A stretch of 64,000 nucleotides of DNA from Pseudomonas fluorescens (GCF_002837185.1 NZ_KZ477987.1:186001-250000), one strand, 5' to 3'. Numbered from the stretch's first letter, positions 45,698 to 57,322 are shown. Translations and numbers: made by a program. The notes: a model not told the origin generated them from the sequence alone.

Positions 45698-47071
45698 TCA
45701 GAAAAAGCTCAAGCCCACGTGGAACAGCTTCTCCACGTCGCGGATATGTTTCTTGTCCACCAGGAACAAGATCACATGGTCACCGGTGGCGATGACCGTA
45801 TCGTCGTGGGCGATGATCACTTCTTCATCGCGAATGATCGCGCCAATGGTGGTGCCCGGCGGCAAGCCGATATCGCGGATGGCCCTGCCGATGACCTTGC
45901 TCGATTTGGAGTCGCCATGGGCAATCGCCTCGATAGCCTCCGCCGCGCCACGGCGCAGGGAGTGCACGCTGACGATGTCGCCACGGCGCACGTGAGCGAG
46001 CAACGTGCCGATGGTTGCCAATTGCGGACTGATGGCGATGTCGATATCGCCGCCCTGGATCAGGTCGACATAGGCCGGGTTGTTGATGATGGTCATCACC
46101 TTCTTCGCCCCCAGCCGCTTGGCCAGCAGCGAGGACATGATGTTGGCCTCGTCGTCGTTGGTCAGCGCCAGGAAGATATCGGCATCGGCGATGTTTTCTT
46201 CCATCAGCAGGTCGCGGTCCGAGGCACTGCCCTGCAGCACCACGGTGCTGTCGAGCGTGTCGGACAAGTGCCGGCAGCGCGTGGGGCTCATCTCGATGAT
46301 CTTCACCTGGTAGCGACTTTCGATGGCCTCCGCCAAGCGCTCACCGATCTGCCCGCCGCCGGCGATGACGATGCGTTTATAGGTCTCGTCGAGCCGGCGC
46401 ATTTCGCTCATTACCGCACGAATATTCGCCTTGGCCGCGATGAAAAACACTTCGTCATCGGCTTCGATCACGGTGTCGCCCTGGGGCAGGATGGGCCGGT
46501 CACGCCGGAAAATCGCGGCGACGCGGGTTTCCACATTCGGCATGTGTTCGCGCAATTGACGCAATTGCTGACCCACCAGCGGCCCGCCGTAGTAGGCCTT
46601 CACCGCGACCAGTTGCGCCTTGCCCTCGGCGAAGTCGATCACCTGCAAGGCACCCGGAATTTCAATCAGGCGCTTGATGTAGTGCGTAACCACCTGTTCC
46701 GGACTGATCAGCACGTCCACCGGAATGGCATCGTTATCGAACAGGCCGGCGCGGGTCAGGTAGGCGGCTTCGCGCACACGGGCGATCTTGGTCGGGGTGT
46801 GGAACAGCGTGTGGGCGACCTGGCAGGCGACCATGTTGGTCTCGTCGCTGTTGGTGACCGCGACGAGCATGTCGGCATCGTCGGCACCGGCTTGGCGCAG
46901 CACAGTCGGGAACGACGCACGGCCCTGCACCGTGCGGATGTCCAGGCGGTCGCCCAGATTGCGCAGGCGCTCTGCGTCAGTATCGACCACGGTGATGTCG
47001 TTGGCTTCGCTGGCCAAATGTTCAGCCAGCGTGCCACCGACCTGCCCTGCCCCGAGGATGATGATTTTCAT
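45698..47071 (-). CDS. trkA: Trk potassium uptake system NAD-binding peripheral protein
   Basis: TrkA gates the TrkG/TrkH potassium channel. The 457-residue protein has two Rossmann folds ([17 protein letters not shown] at the N-terminus; [18 protein letters not shown] about residue 236), each followed by a TrkA-C ligand-binding domain. It lies 22 bp after rsmB. Confidence 0.96.
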   Translation of the reverse strand: MKIIILGAGQVGGTLAEHLASEANDITVVDTDAERLRNLGDRLDIRTVQGRASFPTVLRQAGADDADMLVAVTNSDETNMVACQVAHTLFHTPTKIARVREAAYLTRAGLFDNDAIPVDVLISPEQVVTHYIKRLIEIPGALQVIDFAEGKAQLVAVKAYYGGPLVGQQLRQLREHMPNVETRVAAIFRRDRPILPQGDTVIEADDEVFFIAAKANIRAVMSEMRRLDETYKRIVIAGGGQIGERLAEAIESRYQVKIIEMSPTRCRHLSDTLDSTVVLQGSASDRDLLMEENIADADIFLALTNDDEANIMSSLLAKRLGAKKVMTIINNPAYVDLIQGGDIDIAISPQLATIGTLLAHVRRGDIVSVHSLRRGAAEAIEAIAHGDSKSSKVIGRAIRDIGLPPGTTIGAIIRDEEVIIAHDDTVIATGDHVILFLVDKKHIRDVEKLFHVGLSFF

Positions 47072-47093
47072 CCGGTCACTCCCTTAAAACCAT

Positions 47094-48404
47094 TCAGCCG
47101 CGCGCGGCGGCGATCTTGATCAGTTTGGCGTAGTAGAAGCCATCATGCCCGCCTTCCTGCGCAAGCAATTGGCGACCGTGCAGTTGCTTGATGCCGGCCG
47201 TGGTCGCGAGGTCCAGTTCCCGTGCGCCGCTGGTGCGGGCGAGGAAGGCTTCGATAACCTCGGTATTCTCGGTGGGCAAGGTGGAGCAGGTGGCGTAAAG
47301 CAGAATGCCGCCGACTTCCAGGGTGGGCCACAGCGCGTCCAGTAGTTCGCCTTGCAACACGGCCAGGGCGGCGATGTCGTCGGGTTGGCGCGTCAGCTTG
47401 ATATCCGGGTGGCGGCGGATCACGCCGGTGGCCGAACAGGGCGCATCCAGCAGGATGCGCTGGAACGGTTTGCCGTCCCACCAGGTGGCGGTGTCGCGGC
47501 CGTCGGCGGCGATCAATTCGGCGCTCAAACCCAGGCGTGCGAGGTTTTCCCGTACGCGCACCAGACGCTTGGCTTCCAGGTCGACCGCTACCACACCGCC
47601 CAGGTCCTTTTCGACTTCCAGGATGTGACAGGTCTTGCCGCCAGGCGCGCAGCAGGCGTCCAAGACGCGTTGGCCGGGTGCCAGGTCGAGCAGGTCGGCG
47701 GCCAGTTGTGCGGCTTCGTCCTGCACGCTGATCCAGCCCTCGGCAAAGCCCGGCAGGCTGCGCACGTCTGTGGCAGCCTGGAGCACGATACCGTCGATGC
47801 TGTACACGCACGGCGCGGCGTCGATGCCCGCTTCGCTGAGCAATTGCAGGTAGGCGTCGCGGCTGTGATGCCGGCGGTTGACCCGCAGGATCATCGGCGG
47901 ATGGGCATTGTTCGCCGCGCAAATGGCTTCCCATTGCTGCGGCCAGAACGCCTTCAGGGATTTTTGCAGCCAGCGCGGATGCGCGGTGCGCACCACCGGG
48001 TCATGTTCCAGCTCGGCCAACAGCCCTTCGCTTTCGCGCTGGGCGCGGCGCAACACGGCATTGAGCAAGGCCTTGGCCCAGGGTTTTTTCAGTTTGTCGG
48101 CGCAACCCACCGTCTCACCAATGGCGGCATGGGCCGGTACGCGGGTATAGAGCAGTTGATAGAGACCGACCAGCAGCAGCGCTTCAACATCGGCATCAGC
48201 TGCCTTGAACGGTTTTTGCAACAACTTGGCCGCCAACGCCGACAACCTTGGCTGCCAACGCGCCGTGCCAAACGCCAGGTCCTGAGTGAAACCGCGATCA
48301 CGGTCTTCGACCTTGTCCAACTGCACAGGCAGTGAACTGTTCAGCGAAGCCTTGCCGTTGAGTACGGCGGCGAGCGCCTTGGCGGCGGCCAGACGTGGGT
48401 TCAT
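47094..48404 (-). CDS. rsmB: 16S rRNA (cytosine967-C5)-methyltransferase
   Basis: RsmB methylates C967 of 16S rRNA. The 436-residue protein has an N-terminal NusB-like domain ([20 protein letters not shown]) and a SAM-dependent Rossmann domain with [17 protein letters not shown], the catalytic cysteines in [19 protein letters not shown] and [15 protein letters not shown]. The ATG at 48404 overlaps the fmt stop as ATGA; longer starts run into fmt and are rejected. Confidence 0.95.
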   Translation of the reverse strand: MNPRLAAAKALAAVLNGKASLNSSLPVQLDKVEDRDRGFTQDLAFGTARWQPRLSALAAKLLQKPFKAADADVEALLLVGLYQLLYTRVPAHAAIGETVGCADKLKKPWAKALLNAVLRRAQRESEGLLAELEHDPVVRTAHPRWLQKSLKAFWPQQWEAICAANNAHPPMILRVNRRHHSRDAYLQLLSEAGIDAAPCVYSIDGIVLQAATDVRSLPGFAEGWISVQDEAAQLAADLLDLAPGQRVLDACCAPGGKTCHILEVEKDLGGVVAVDLEAKRLVRVRENLARLGLSAELIAADGRDTATWWDGKPFQRILLDAPCSATGVIRRHPDIKLTRQPDDIAALAVLQGELLDALWPTLEVGGILLYATCSTLPTENTEVIEAFLARTSGARELDLATTAGIKQLHGRQLLAQEGGHDGFYYAKLIKIAAARG

Positions 48405-49354
48405 TGAGCGCTCACCCCGAGGATCGTGCCCGGAGCGAATTGCTCCCGGCGGCTGTTGAACAGGTCGCTGAAATTCAGCGCCTTGCCACCGGGCAGTTGC
48501 AGACGTGTCAGGCACAACGCCTGTTCACCGCAGGCGACCAGCAGGCCGTCCTTGCTGGCGCCGATGATTTCTCCGGGCGCGCCTTCACCGTCGGCCAGGG
48601 TGGCAGCCAGCACTTTCAAGGCTTCGCCGTTGAGCGTGCTGTGGCAGACAGGCCATGGGTTGAACGCACGCACCAGGCGCTCAAGCTCCACGGCCGGGCG
48701 GCTCCAGTCAATGCGGGCTTCGTCTTTGTTCAGTTTGTGCGCGTAGGTGGCCAGGCTGTCGTCCTGCACATCGCCTTCCAGGGTGCCCGCAGCAAGCCCG
48801 GCGATGGCCTGGATGACGGCGGGCGGGCCCATTTCAGCCAGACGGTCGTGCAGGCTGCCGCCGGTGTCCTCGGCGGTGATCGGCGTGGTGACTTTGAGCA
48901 GCATCGGGCCGGTGTCCAGCCCTGCTTCCATGCGCATGACCGTCACGCCGCTTTCGCTGTCGCCTGCTTGCACGGCGCGCTGGATCGGCGCCGCTCCGCG
49001 CCAGCGTGGCAGCAACGAAGCGTGGCTGTTGATGCAGCCCAGGTGTGGGATATCGAGTACGGCCTGAGGCAGGATCAAGCCGTAGGCGACGACCACCAGC
49101 AGGTCCGGCTTGAGCGCGGCCAGTTCCGCCTGGGCATCCGCATTGCGCAGGGTCGGTGGTTGCAGCACGGCGATACTGTGCTCGAGCGCCAGTTGCTTGA
49201 CCGGGCTGGGCATCAGTTTTTGCCCGCGCCCGGCCGGGCGATCCGGCTGGGTGTACACCGCGACGATTTCATAGGGGCTGGCAAGCAGCGCCTTGAGGTG
49301 TTCGGCGGCAAATTCGGGTGTACCGGCAAAAACAATGCGCAGTGGCTCGGTCAT
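48401..49354 (-). CDS. fmt: Methionyl-tRNA formyltransferase
   Basis: Fmt formylates the initiator Met-tRNA. The 317-residue protein has [39 protein letters not shown] and the formyl-transfer signature [20 protein letters not shown]. It is normally paired with def; here a terminator-like hairpin lies between them. Confidence 0.97.
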   Translation of the reverse strand: MTEPLRIVFAGTPEFAAEHLKALLASPYEIVAVYTQPDRPAGRGQKLMPSPVKQLALEHSIAVLQPPTLRNADAQAELAALKPDLLVVVAYGLILPQAVLDIPHLGCINSHASLLPRWRGAAPIQRAVQAGDSESGVTVMRMEAGLDTGPMLLKVTTPITAEDTGGSLHDRLAEMGPPAVIQAIAGLAAGTLEGDVQDDSLATYAHKLNKDEARIDWSRPAVELERLVRAFNPWPVCHSTLNGEALKVLAATLADGEGAPGEIIGASKDGLLVACGEQALCLTRLQLPGGKALNFSDLFNSRREQFAPGTILGVSAQ

Positions 49355-49379
49355 CGGAGTTCTCGGTTAAAAGCAGTCA

Positions 49380-49411
49380 CAAAAGAAAAAGGCTTGCCGC
49401 AGCAAGCCTTT
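49380..49411 (-). terminator. Terminator-like hairpin between def and fmt
   Basis: On the minus strand AAAGGCTTGC, loop TGCG, GCAAGCC and TTTTTCTTTT form a textbook intrinsic terminator 13 bp after the def stop and before fmt. It should lower read-through from def to fmt. Confidence 0.85.
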
Positions 49412-49423
49412 GGAAGGAGGGCA

Positions 49424-49930
49424 TCAAGCTTGCTGGCGATGCTTTTTTTCCAGCTTCTTCTTGATCCGGTCACGTTTGAGCGTGGACAGGTAATCGACAA
49501 ACAGCTTGCCGTTGAGGTGGTCGCACTCGTGCTGGATGCACACCGCCAACAGGCCTTCGGCAATCAACTCGAACGGCTTGCCGTCGCGGTCCAGAGCCTT
49601 GATCTTCACGCGCAATGGGCGTTCGACGTTCTCGTAGAACTCCGGCACCGACAGGCAACCTTCCTGGTATTCGCCCATCTCGTCGGTCAGCGCTTCGAAC
49701 TCGGGGTTGATGTACACCCGGGGTTCGCTGCGATCTTCGGACAGGTCCATGACCACGACGCGCAGATGCACGTTGACCTGGGTCGCGGCGAGGCCGATGC
49801 CCGGAGCTTCATACATTGTTTCAAACATGTCATCGACCAACTGACGAACCTTGTCGTCCACTACGGCCACCGGCTTGGCGATCGTGCGCAGGCGCGAGTC
49901 GGGAAATTCGAGGATGTTCAAAATAGCCAT
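49424..49930 (-). CDS. def: Peptide deformylase
   Basis: Def removes the N-formyl group from new proteins. The 168-residue metalloenzyme has all three motifs: [17 protein letters not shown] and QHECDHLNG with the metal-binding Cys and His residues. It is first in the def-fmt-rsmB-trkA direction and diverges from the secreted-protein gene at 50066. Confidence 0.97.
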   Translation of the reverse strand: MAILNILEFPDSRLRTIAKPVAVVDDKVRQLVDDMFETMYEAPGIGLAATQVNVHLRVVVMDLSEDRSEPRVYINPEFEALTDEMGEYQEGCLSVPEFYENVERPLRVKIKALDRDGKPFELIAEGLLAVCIQHECDHLNGKLFVDYLSTLKRDRIKKKLEKKHRQQA

Positions 49931-50065
49931 AAGCGTAATTGCTGCACATGTGAGGTAGAGGCAAATCGGCGGTGGGATGGACCCAGGCAGCCGGTGTGAA
50001 ACGTTCGAAAGCCGCGAAGGCTATGGCGTTTCACGCGAACGCACATAATAAAGGAGATTGACCCC

Positions 50066-50842
50066 ATGAGGAAATCGCTACTCGTCTTGCTGCTATGGGC
50101 CCCGCTGGCCATGGCGCTGATTCCACAGCCCGGCCAGCGCCTGGACCCTGTCACGCAAAAGGCGATACAGAGCTTCTTGCTGCACAATCGCCTGCTCGAT
50201 TCCCCCAAGGACCTGGACAACGCACCCTATATCGTCGCCGCCGAGGCCGGACGCGTGCTGGGCGCCAATGGCGAGCGCGTCTACGCCAGGGGCAGTCTGG
50301 ACCCGACCCAGCCGAATTACGGGATCTTCCGCCGAGGCAGGGTCTATACCGACCCCGACACCCGGGAACTGCTTGGAATCAATGCCGACGACATCGGCAC
50401 CGCGCGTTTTTTGCTGACCGATGATCTCACCACCCTGGCCGTGCAAAGGGTTACCCAGGAAGTGCGTCCAGGCGACCGTTTGCTTCGCGCCGAACCTGGC
50501 GTCAGCCTGGCCGATCTGAAAACGGCTGCCCATGCACCCTTCGTTGAGGGTCACATCATCGATATCCCCAAGGGCGTCACGCAAATCGGCGTGCTGGATG
50601 CGGTGACCTTGAACAAGGGGCGCCGGGACGGCGTAGTCGAAGGCCAATTGCTCACGGTGATCAGGGCTGGCGCCTCGGTACGCGATGCGCTTACAGGTGC
50701 CCCGACCCGACTCCCGGATGTGCGTGCTGGCACCCTGCTGGTATTTCGCACCTATGAAAAACTCAGCTACGCCCTGGTTCTCAGCGCGTCCCGCCCGTTG
50801 GCGGTCATGGATCGTTTCGAGACTGACGATCAATCGCAATAA
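50066..50842 (+). CDS. Secreted/periplasmic protein of the dprA-linked LysM family, LysM domain absent
   Basis: The 258-residue protein has a signal peptide (RKSLLVLLLWAPLAMA) followed at once by IPQPGQRLDPVTQKAIQSFL and the C-terminal domain of the conserved family that precedes dprA in Pseudomonas (YGIFRRGRVYTDPDTRELLG; LNKGRRDGVVEGQLLTVI; VFRTYEKLSYALVLSASRP). From memory of that family, its members are about 340 residues with an N-terminal LysM domain (a GDTLWDIS-type segment) between the signal and this region. About 80 residues, including LysM, are absent here, with the frame kept. AAGGAG lies about 10 bases upstream of the ATG. Function unknown; loss of LysM would remove peptidoglycan binding. 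Confidence 0.85.
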   Translation: MRKSLLVLLLWAPLAMALIPQPGQRLDPVTQKAIQSFLLHNRLLDSPKDLDNAPYIVAAEAGRVLGANGERVYARGSLDPTQPNYGIFRRGRVYTDPDTRELLGINADDIGTARFLLTDDLTTLAVQRVTQEVRPGDRLLRAEPGVSLADLKTAAHAPFVEGHIIDIPKGVTQIGVLDAVTLNKGRRDGVVEGQLLTVIRAGASVRDALTGAPTRLPDVRAGTLLVFRTYEKLSYALVLSASRPLAVMDRFETDDQSQ

Positions 50843-50905
50843 ATAGCCTGCTAAATAAGTTACCAACAGAGTTATCCACAGCTTGTTCCGATCAAGGATG
50901 ATCAG

Positions 50906-52009
50906 ATGTTTCCGATAAACAGCACTCAGATTTCCCCGGCAGAGCTGGAAGCCCGGCTACGCTTGCACAGGTTGCCGGAACTGGGCCCCAGGCGTTTTCA
51001 CCGGTTGATCAAGGCGTTCGGCTCTGCGTCCAAAGCCATCAGTGCACCTGCCAGTGCCTGGCGTGCGCTCGGGTTGCCGGCGGTCAGTGCCGATGCCCGG
51101 CGCAGTCCGGATATTCGCGATGGGGCCAGTGCGGCATTGGCCTGGCTGGCCCGTCCGGGCCAGCATTTACTGATGTGGGACCAGCCCGATTACCCTGCGC
51201 TGCTAGGCCAGATTGAGGGTGCTCCGCCGCTGTTATTCGTTGCCGGCGACCCCACGCTGCTGGAAAAACCGCAGTTGGCCGTAGTGGGCAGTCGTCGTGC
51301 CTCCCGCCCCGGCATGGACACCGCCGCCGCCTTTTCCCGCAGCCTGGCAAGCGCCGGTTTCGTCATCACCAGCGGCCTTGCGTTGGGTATCGATGGTGCG
51401 GCCCATCAGGCGGCATTGGACGTGGGCGGTCATACCATCGGTGTACTCGGCACCGGCCTGGAAAAACTTTATCCACAGCGCCACAAGACGCTCGCCGCCA
51501 CCATGATCGCCCAGGGCAGCGCCGTGGTTTCCGAGTTTCCACTGGACGCGCCACCCCAGGCCGGTAACTTTCCACGGCGCAATCGTATTATCAGCGGTTT
51601 GTCCCTGGGCGTTTTGGTGGTGGAAGCCAGCATCGCCAGCGGTTCGCTTATTACCGCACGGCTGGCGGCGGAACAAGGGCGCGAGGTGTACGCCATTCCG
51701 GGTTCCATCCATCATCCGGCGGCCAAGGGCTGTCATCAGTTGATCCGCGATGGCGCGGTGCTGGTGGAAACCATCGAGCATATTCTTGAAGGCTTGCGCG
51801 GTTGGCAGGCATTGTCACGCCCGGCCCCGGTGCCGGTTGTGCATCCACTGGTGGCCCTGTTGCATGCGGCCCCGCATACCAGCGAAGCCCTGGCGCTTGC
51901 CAGTGGACGGCCGCTGGCCCAGGTGCTGGCGAGCCTTACCGAGCTGGAACTCGAAGGCCAGGTGATCTGTGAAAGTGGGCGCTGGCTTGCGCGTGGCGAG
52001 CGGTTGTAG
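50906..52009 (+). CDS. dprA: DNA-processing protein DprA
   Basis: DprA (Smf) loads RecA on incoming single-stranded DNA during natural transformation; it is also kept in species not known to be competent. The 367-residue protein has an N-terminal SAM-like helical part (LRLHRLPELGPRRFHRLIKA), the Rossmann-like core (QLAVVGSRRASRPGMDTAAA; VITSGLALGIDGAAHQAALD; FPRRNRIISGLS) and a C-terminal winged-helix segment. A perfect DnaA box lies just upstream (50872) and another inside (51469). Confidence 0.95.
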   Translation: MFPINSTQISPAELEARLRLHRLPELGPRRFHRLIKAFGSASKAISAPASAWRALGLPAVSADARRSPDIRDGASAALAWLARPGQHLLMWDQPDYPALLGQIEGAPPLLFVAGDPTLLEKPQLAVVGSRRASRPGMDTAAAFSRSLASAGFVITSGLALGIDGAAHQAALDVGGHTIGVLGTGLEKLYPQRHKTLAATMIAQGSAVVSEFPLDAPPQAGNFPRRNRIISGLSLGVLVVEASIASGSLITARLAAEQGREVYAIPGSIHHPAAKGCHQLIRDGAVLVETIEHILEGLRGWQALSRPAPVPVVHPLVALLHAAPHTSEALALASGRPLAQVLASLTELELEGQVICESGRWLARGERL

Positions 52010-52067
52010 CTGGGTTTTGCAACGAAGATCGGTAAACTGCCCAGAGCTTTAGTTCGGAGAGTAAACA

Positions 52068-52625
52068 ATGGTCAACAGGTGGCGTGTGCTGGAAGCCGCA
52101 CGAGAAATTCGCGCTGGTGCGGTGATTGCCTATCCGACCGAAGCGGTCTGGGGCCTGGGCTGCGACCCGTGGAATGAAGCAGCGGTGGACCGGTTGCTGG
52201 CGATCAAGAATCGCTCAGTGGATAAGGGCCTGATCCTGGTGGCCGATAATATTCGCCAGTTCGACTTCCTGTTCGAAGACTTTCCCGACACCTGGATCGA
52301 GCGCATGGCCAGCACCTGGCCTGGGCCGAATACCTGGCTGGTGCCCCATCAGGACTTGCTGCCGGAATGGGTCACGGGTGTGCATGACACCGTGGCGCTG
52401 CGGGTCAGTGACCATCCGCTGGTACGGGATTTGTGCGCCCAGGTCGGGCCGTTGATTTCCACGTCGGCCAACCCCCAGGGCCGCCCGGCCGCGCGTACGC
52501 GGATTCGGGTGGAGAAGTATTTCCGGGGGCAGGTGGACCTTGTGTTGGGCGGCGCCCTGGGGGGGCGCAAGAACCCGAGCCTGATCCGTGACCTGGCGAC
52601 GGGGGATGTGGTGCGGCCTTCCTGA
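52068..52625 (+). CDS. tsaC: Threonylcarbamoyl-AMP synthase
   Basis: TsaC (YrdC/RimN) makes threonylcarbamoyl-AMP for the t6A tRNA modification. The 185-residue protein contains [49 protein letters not shown] and [19 protein letters not shown]. It lies 58 bp after dprA and is followed by a REPIN. Confidence 0.95.
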   Translation: MVNRWRVLEAAREIRAGAVIAYPTEAVWGLGCDPWNEAAVDRLLAIKNRSVDKGLILVADNIRQFDFLFEDFPDTWIERMASTWPGPNTWLVPHQDLLPEWVTGVHDTVALRVSDHPLVRDLCAQVGPLISTSANPQGRPAARTRIRVEKYFRGQVDLVLGGALGGRKNPSLIRDLATGDVVRPS

Positions 52626-52637
52626 GACCGAGTCGCG

Positions 52638-52722
52638 CCTATCGGGGGCAAGCCCCCTCCCACATTTGATTGGTGTTCGTCGTGACACCTCGGTCAAGGG
52701 TGGGAGGGGGCTTGCCCCCGAT
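52638..52722. repeat. REPIN, outward-facing orientation
   Basis: Complementary REP units ATCGGGGGCAAGCCCCCTCC (starting 52642) and GGAGGGGGCTTGCCCCCGAT (ending 52720) flank about 40 bp, in the opposite head orientation to the copies at 6885 and 45265. It lies between the convergent tsaC and qor genes. Confidence 0.9.
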
Positions 52723-52729
52723 GACTTGC

Positions 52730-53707
52730 TTAAGGCAGCAGAATGGTCGAGCCGGTCGTGCGCCGCGCCGACAACTCGGTCTGCGCTTTGGCCGCATCCG
52801 CCAGTGCATAGCGCTGGTTGATATCAATGCGCACCTTGCCGCTCTTGATCATCGAGAACAGGTCATCGGCCATCGCCTGCAAATCCTTCGCATTGCTCGC
52901 GTAGGTCGCCAGCGTCGGCCGGGTGACATACAGCGACCCCTTCGCCGACAGAATCCCCAGGTTCACCCCATCCACCGCGCCCGACGCATTCCCGAAACTC
53001 ACCACCAAGCCACGCGGTGCCACGCTGTCCAGCGACGTCAGCCAAGTGTCCTTGCCAACGCCGTCATACACCACCGGCACCTTTTTACCGTCAGTCAGTT
53101 CCAGCACGCGCTGTGCGACATCTTCCTTGCTGTAATCAATGGTCTCCCAGGCGCCGAGGGATTTGGCCAGGGCGGCTTTCTCCGGTGAGCTCACCGTGCC
53201 GATCAACTTGACGCCCAGCGCCTTGGCCCATTGGCAAGCCAGGGAGCCCACACCGCCTGCGGCGGCGTGGAACAGAATGGTTTCGCCGCCCTTCAACTCA
53301 TAGGTCTGGCGTAAGAGGTACTGCACGGTCAGGCCCTTGAGCATGGCACCGGCGGCCTGTTCGAAGCTGATCTCGTCCGGCAGATGCACCAGATTGGCGG
53401 CGGGCAACACGTGCAGCTGGCTGTAGGCGCCGAGCGGGCCGCTGCCATAGGCCACGCGGTCGCCGACCTTGAATTGGCTGACTTCACTGCCCACGGCATC
53501 GACCACACCGGCGCCTTCGGCCCCCAGTCCCGAGGGCAAGGACGGTGGCGCGTAGAGGCCGCTGCGAAAATAAGTGTCGATGAAGTTCAGGCCAATGGCT
53601 TCGTTGCGCACCCGAACCTGCTGTGGGCCTGGCTCCGCTGGTGTGTAGTCCACATACTCGAGCACGTCGGGGCCGCCGTGGGCGCTGAACTGGATACGTT
53701 TGGCCAT
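52730..53707 (-). CDS. qor: NADPH:quinone oxidoreductase, zinc-independent MDR family
   Basis: The 325-residue protein starts AKRIQFSAHGGPDVLEYVDY and has RNEAIGLNFIDTYFRSGLY, PSGLGAEGAGVVDAVGSEV and the NADPH-binding ILFHAAAGGVGSLACQWAKA. It reduces quinones to semiquinones (family knowledge) and diverges from hemF. Confidence 0.94.
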   Translation of the reverse strand: MAKRIQFSAHGGPDVLEYVDYTPAEPGPQQVRVRNEAIGLNFIDTYFRSGLYAPPSLPSGLGAEGAGVVDAVGSEVSQFKVGDRVAYGSGPLGAYSQLHVLPAANLVHLPDEISFEQAAGAMLKGLTVQYLLRQTYELKGGETILFHAAAGGVGSLACQWAKALGVKLIGTVSSPEKAALAKSLGAWETIDYSKEDVAQRVLELTDGKKVPVVYDGVGKDTWLTSLDSVAPRGLVVSFGNASGAVDGVNLGILSAKGSLYVTRPTLATYASNAKDLQAMADDLFSMIKSGKVRIDINQRYALADAAKAQTELSARRTTGSTILLP

Positions 53708-53842
53708 CTACCTTCTCCTTGGGTCGAATAAACGAAGGCTCCTATCGGACTCCTAAGCTTGATCTTCGTCAACTGCGACGACACGGGGTGGGGTGGTATC
53801 CTGTGCGCCCATTTGCCGCCGACGCCCAATGGCCTCGCGTAG

Positions 53843-54798
<956 letters not shown>

Positions 54799-54799
<1 letters not shown>

Positions 54800-55617
54800 T
54801 GGATCGCTATGTCGTCTTCGGCAACCCCATCGGCCACAGCAAATCACCGTTGATTCACCGCCTGTTCGCCGAGCAGACCGGCGAGCAGATGGACTACAGC
54901 ACGTTGCTCGCGCCGCTGGAGGATTTCATCGGCTGCGCCCGTGAATTCTTTCAACATGGCCGTGGGGCGAATGTCACCGTGCCGTTCAAGGAAGACGCTT
55001 TCCGGCTGGCCGACACGCTCACCGAACGCGCCCAACGCGCCGGCGCGGTGAATACCCTGAGCAAGCTGGCCGATGGCACGTTGATCGGTGACAACACTGA
55101 CGGCGCAGGCCTGGTGCGCGACCTCAAGGTCAACGCCGGGCTGGACCTGCAAGGCAAGCGCATCCTGTTGCTGGGCGCCGGTGGCGCGGTACGCGGCGTG
55201 TTGGAGCCGTTGCTGGCCGAGAAGCCCGCCTCGCTGATCATTGCCAACCGCACCGTGGAAAAAGCCGAAGGGCTGGCCGAGCTGTTCGACGACCTGGGGC
55301 CGGTGTCCGCCAGTGGTTTCGATTGGCTGCGTGAGCCGGTGGACGTGATTATCAACGCCACGTCCGCCAGCTTGTCAGGCGACGTACCGCCGATTGCGGG
55401 CAGTTTGATCGAACCGGGCAAGACGTTCTGCTACGACATGATGTACGCCAAGGAGCCGACCGCCTTCTGTCGCTGGGCCGATGAGCAAGGTGCAGCGGTA
55501 GCGATGGATGGCCTGGGCATGCTGGTTGAACAGGCGGCGCAGGCCTTCTTCCTGTGGCGCGGCGTTCGCCCGGAGTCGGCGCCGGTACTGGCCGAGCTGC
55601 GCCGCCAGTTGGCCTGA
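54799..55617 (+). CDS. aroE: Shikimate dehydrogenase
   Basis: AroE reduces 3-dehydroshikimate with NADPH in aromatic amino acid synthesis. The 272-residue protein starts [20 protein letters not shown] and has [30 protein letters not shown] and the NADP loop [16 protein letters not shown]. The ATG at 54799 is preferred over a GTG one codon earlier; AAGGTGG upstream is the likely ribosome-binding site. Confidence 0.96.
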
Positions 55618-55626
55618 CATACATCC

Positions 55627-55660
55627 AACTGTGGGAGGGGGCTTGCCTCCTCCCACAGTT
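55627..55660. repeat. Single REP hairpin
   Basis: ACTGTGGGAGG...CCTCCCACAGT is one compact REP palindrome between the convergent aroE and SulP transporter genes. It may serve as a shared terminator or mRNA stabiliser. Confidence 0.85.
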
Positions 55661-55670
55661 TTGACCGTAT

Positions 55671-57239
55671 TCAGTCCTCGAAATGGATGGGGCACCTGTC
55701 TGGCCCCTCCAGCTTTTTCAACTCATCCACCACCTGCGGCCGAGCCCCGCGCAATCTCAGGCTACGCCCCAACCCCGCCAGCCGCCGCGCTTCCTGGTGC
55801 AGCATCTCCACCCCGGAATAGTCGATAAAGTTGATCTGCTGGGCCTCGATCACCACCCGCTCGCCCTGCAAACGTTGCAGGCGCACCTGCAGGTAGTGGC
55901 TGGCGCCAAAAAAGATCGAGCCACCCACGCGCAAGACATCCTCGTCGCCGTCGCGCCATTGCTGCACCCGGGGTTGCGAGGTGCGCTTGAGGTAGAAAAA
56001 CAGCGACGCGAGTACCCCGGCATAAATCGCCGTTTGCAGTTCTAGAAGCAAGGTAGCGACACACGTCAGCGCCATCACCACGAATTCGGCGCGGCTCACG
56101 CGCAACAACGCCCGAATGCCTCGGTGGTCCACCAGCCCCCAGCAGATCAACAGGATACTTGCCGCCATGCTCGGGATCGGGATGTGGGCGATCAACCCTG
56201 CGCCATACAGCGCGAACAGCGCCACCCAGAGTGCGGAAAACACGCCGGCCAATGGCGAGCGGGCACCCGCCTCATAACTGAGGCCGGAACGGGTGAAGGA
56301 GCCTGCCGACAAATACCCGGAGAAAAACCCGCCGACGATATTGGATAAACCCTGGGCGCGAACTTCCTGATTCGCGTCGAGCAGTTGCTGCGAACGGGCC
56401 GACAATGAACGGGCAATAGACAGGCTGGTCACCAGTCCCAGCATGCCCACCGCCACCGCGCTCGGCAGCAGGCGCAGGATCGTATCCAGGTCCATTGGCA
56501 ACGGGCGCAAGGGTGGCAGCTTGCCGATGAACGAACTGACCAGCGCCACATGCCCGAACAGCGCCGGCCACAGCCACGTGGCCAGGCTGCCCAGGGCCAG
56601 GGCGATCAACAGGCTCGGCCAGCGTGGCATCAGGTATTTGAGCAGCGCGCCCACCAGCAAGGTACTCATGCCCAGGGCAAGCGAGGCGTGATCCCACTCG
56701 CCGGCATGCTCGAGCAGCGCCAGCAGGCTGTTGATCGCGGTGGCCTGGCTCGGCAGGTCCAGCCCCAGCAGGTTGGGCAACTGACCGAGGGCGATGACCA
56801 CTGCGGCACCCAAGGTGAAACCAAGCACCACGGAATGGGAGACGAAATTCACCAGCGCGCCGAAGCGCAGCAGACCCAGCAACCACTGGAACACGCCGGC
56901 CAGGACGGTCAGCAGCAGGATCAAGGTGATGTAATCCTGGGAACCCGGCACCGCCAGCGGGCTGATGCTGGCGTAGAGCACAATGGAAATTGCCGCTGTA
57001 GGACCGCAGATCAGGTGCCAGGACGAGCCCCACAGGCAAGCGATCAACACTGGAATAATGGCCGCGTACAGGCCGTACTCCGGTGGGAGCCCGGCAATCA
57101 GCGCGTAGGCAATCGATTGTGGCAGCGCGAGTACGGCGCCGCTGAGGCCGACGATGGCATCCCGGCCGACGCTGCCGCAGGTTTGGCGCGGGAGCCAATC
57201 GAGGAAAGGGAACAGGGTGTGGCGGTTGGGCCGGGGCAT
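55671..57239 (-). CDS. SulP-family anion transporter with STAS domain
   Basis: The 522-residue inner-membrane protein has 10-12 hydrophobic helices with the SulP signature LPQSIAYALIAGLPPEYGLY, and a C-terminal STAS domain (VVIEAQQINFIDYSGVEMLH). SulP proteins carry sulfate, bicarbonate or organic anions. Its position beside choX-like and betC genes on the same strand suggests it imports choline-O-sulfate or exports the released sulfate (inference). The ATG at 57239 (PRPNRHTLFPFLDWLP) avoids an upstream start that reads through a REP repeat. Confidence 0.92.
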   Translation of the reverse strand: MPRPNRHTLFPFLDWLPRQTCGSVGRDAIVGLSGAVLALPQSIAYALIAGLPPEYGLYAAIIPVLIACLWGSSWHLICGPTAAISIVLYASISPLAVPGSQDYITLILLLTVLAGVFQWLLGLLRFGALVNFVSHSVVLGFTLGAAVVIALGQLPNLLGLDLPSQATAINSLLALLEHAGEWDHASLALGMSTLLVGALLKYLMPRWPSLLIALALGSLATWLWPALFGHVALVSSFIGKLPPLRPLPMDLDTILRLLPSAVAVGMLGLVTSLSIARSLSARSQQLLDANQEVRAQGLSNIVGGFFSGYLSAGSFTRSGLSYEAGARSPLAGVFSALWVALFALYGAGLIAHIPIPSMAASILLICWGLVDHRGIRALLRVSRAEFVVMALTCVATLLLELQTAIYAGVLASLFFYLKRTSQPRVQQWRDGDEDVLRVGGSIFFGASHYLQVRLQRLQGERVVIEAQQINFIDYSGVEMLHQEARRLAGLGRSLRLRGARPQVVDELKKLEGPDRCPIHFED

Positions 57240-57289
57240 CGCAGGCTCGGATTCAAAGGTTGGGCTCAGGGTATCAGCACATGCTGATC

Positions 57290-57322
57290 CTTGTGGGAGG
57301 GGGCTTGCTCCCTCCCACATTT
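57290..57322. repeat. Single REP hairpin
   Basis: TGTGGGAGGGGGCTTGC followed by TCCCTCCCACA folds into one hairpin in the spacer between the choX-like gene and the SulP transporter. It could reduce read-through between them. Confidence 0.85.

Noticed and set aside
45711..45726. Possible fourth parS in trkA
   Set aside because: Only the CCACGTGGAACA part matches; the first four positions all differ, so it is at best a half site.
50066..50842. Calling the LysM-less gene a pseudogene
   Set aside because: It has a signal peptide, a ribosome-binding site and a full C-terminal domain in one frame.
57240..57320. Longer start for the SulP transporter
   Set aside because: The extra 27 residues would be coded by a REP repeat; the ATG at 57239 fits the family N-terminus.
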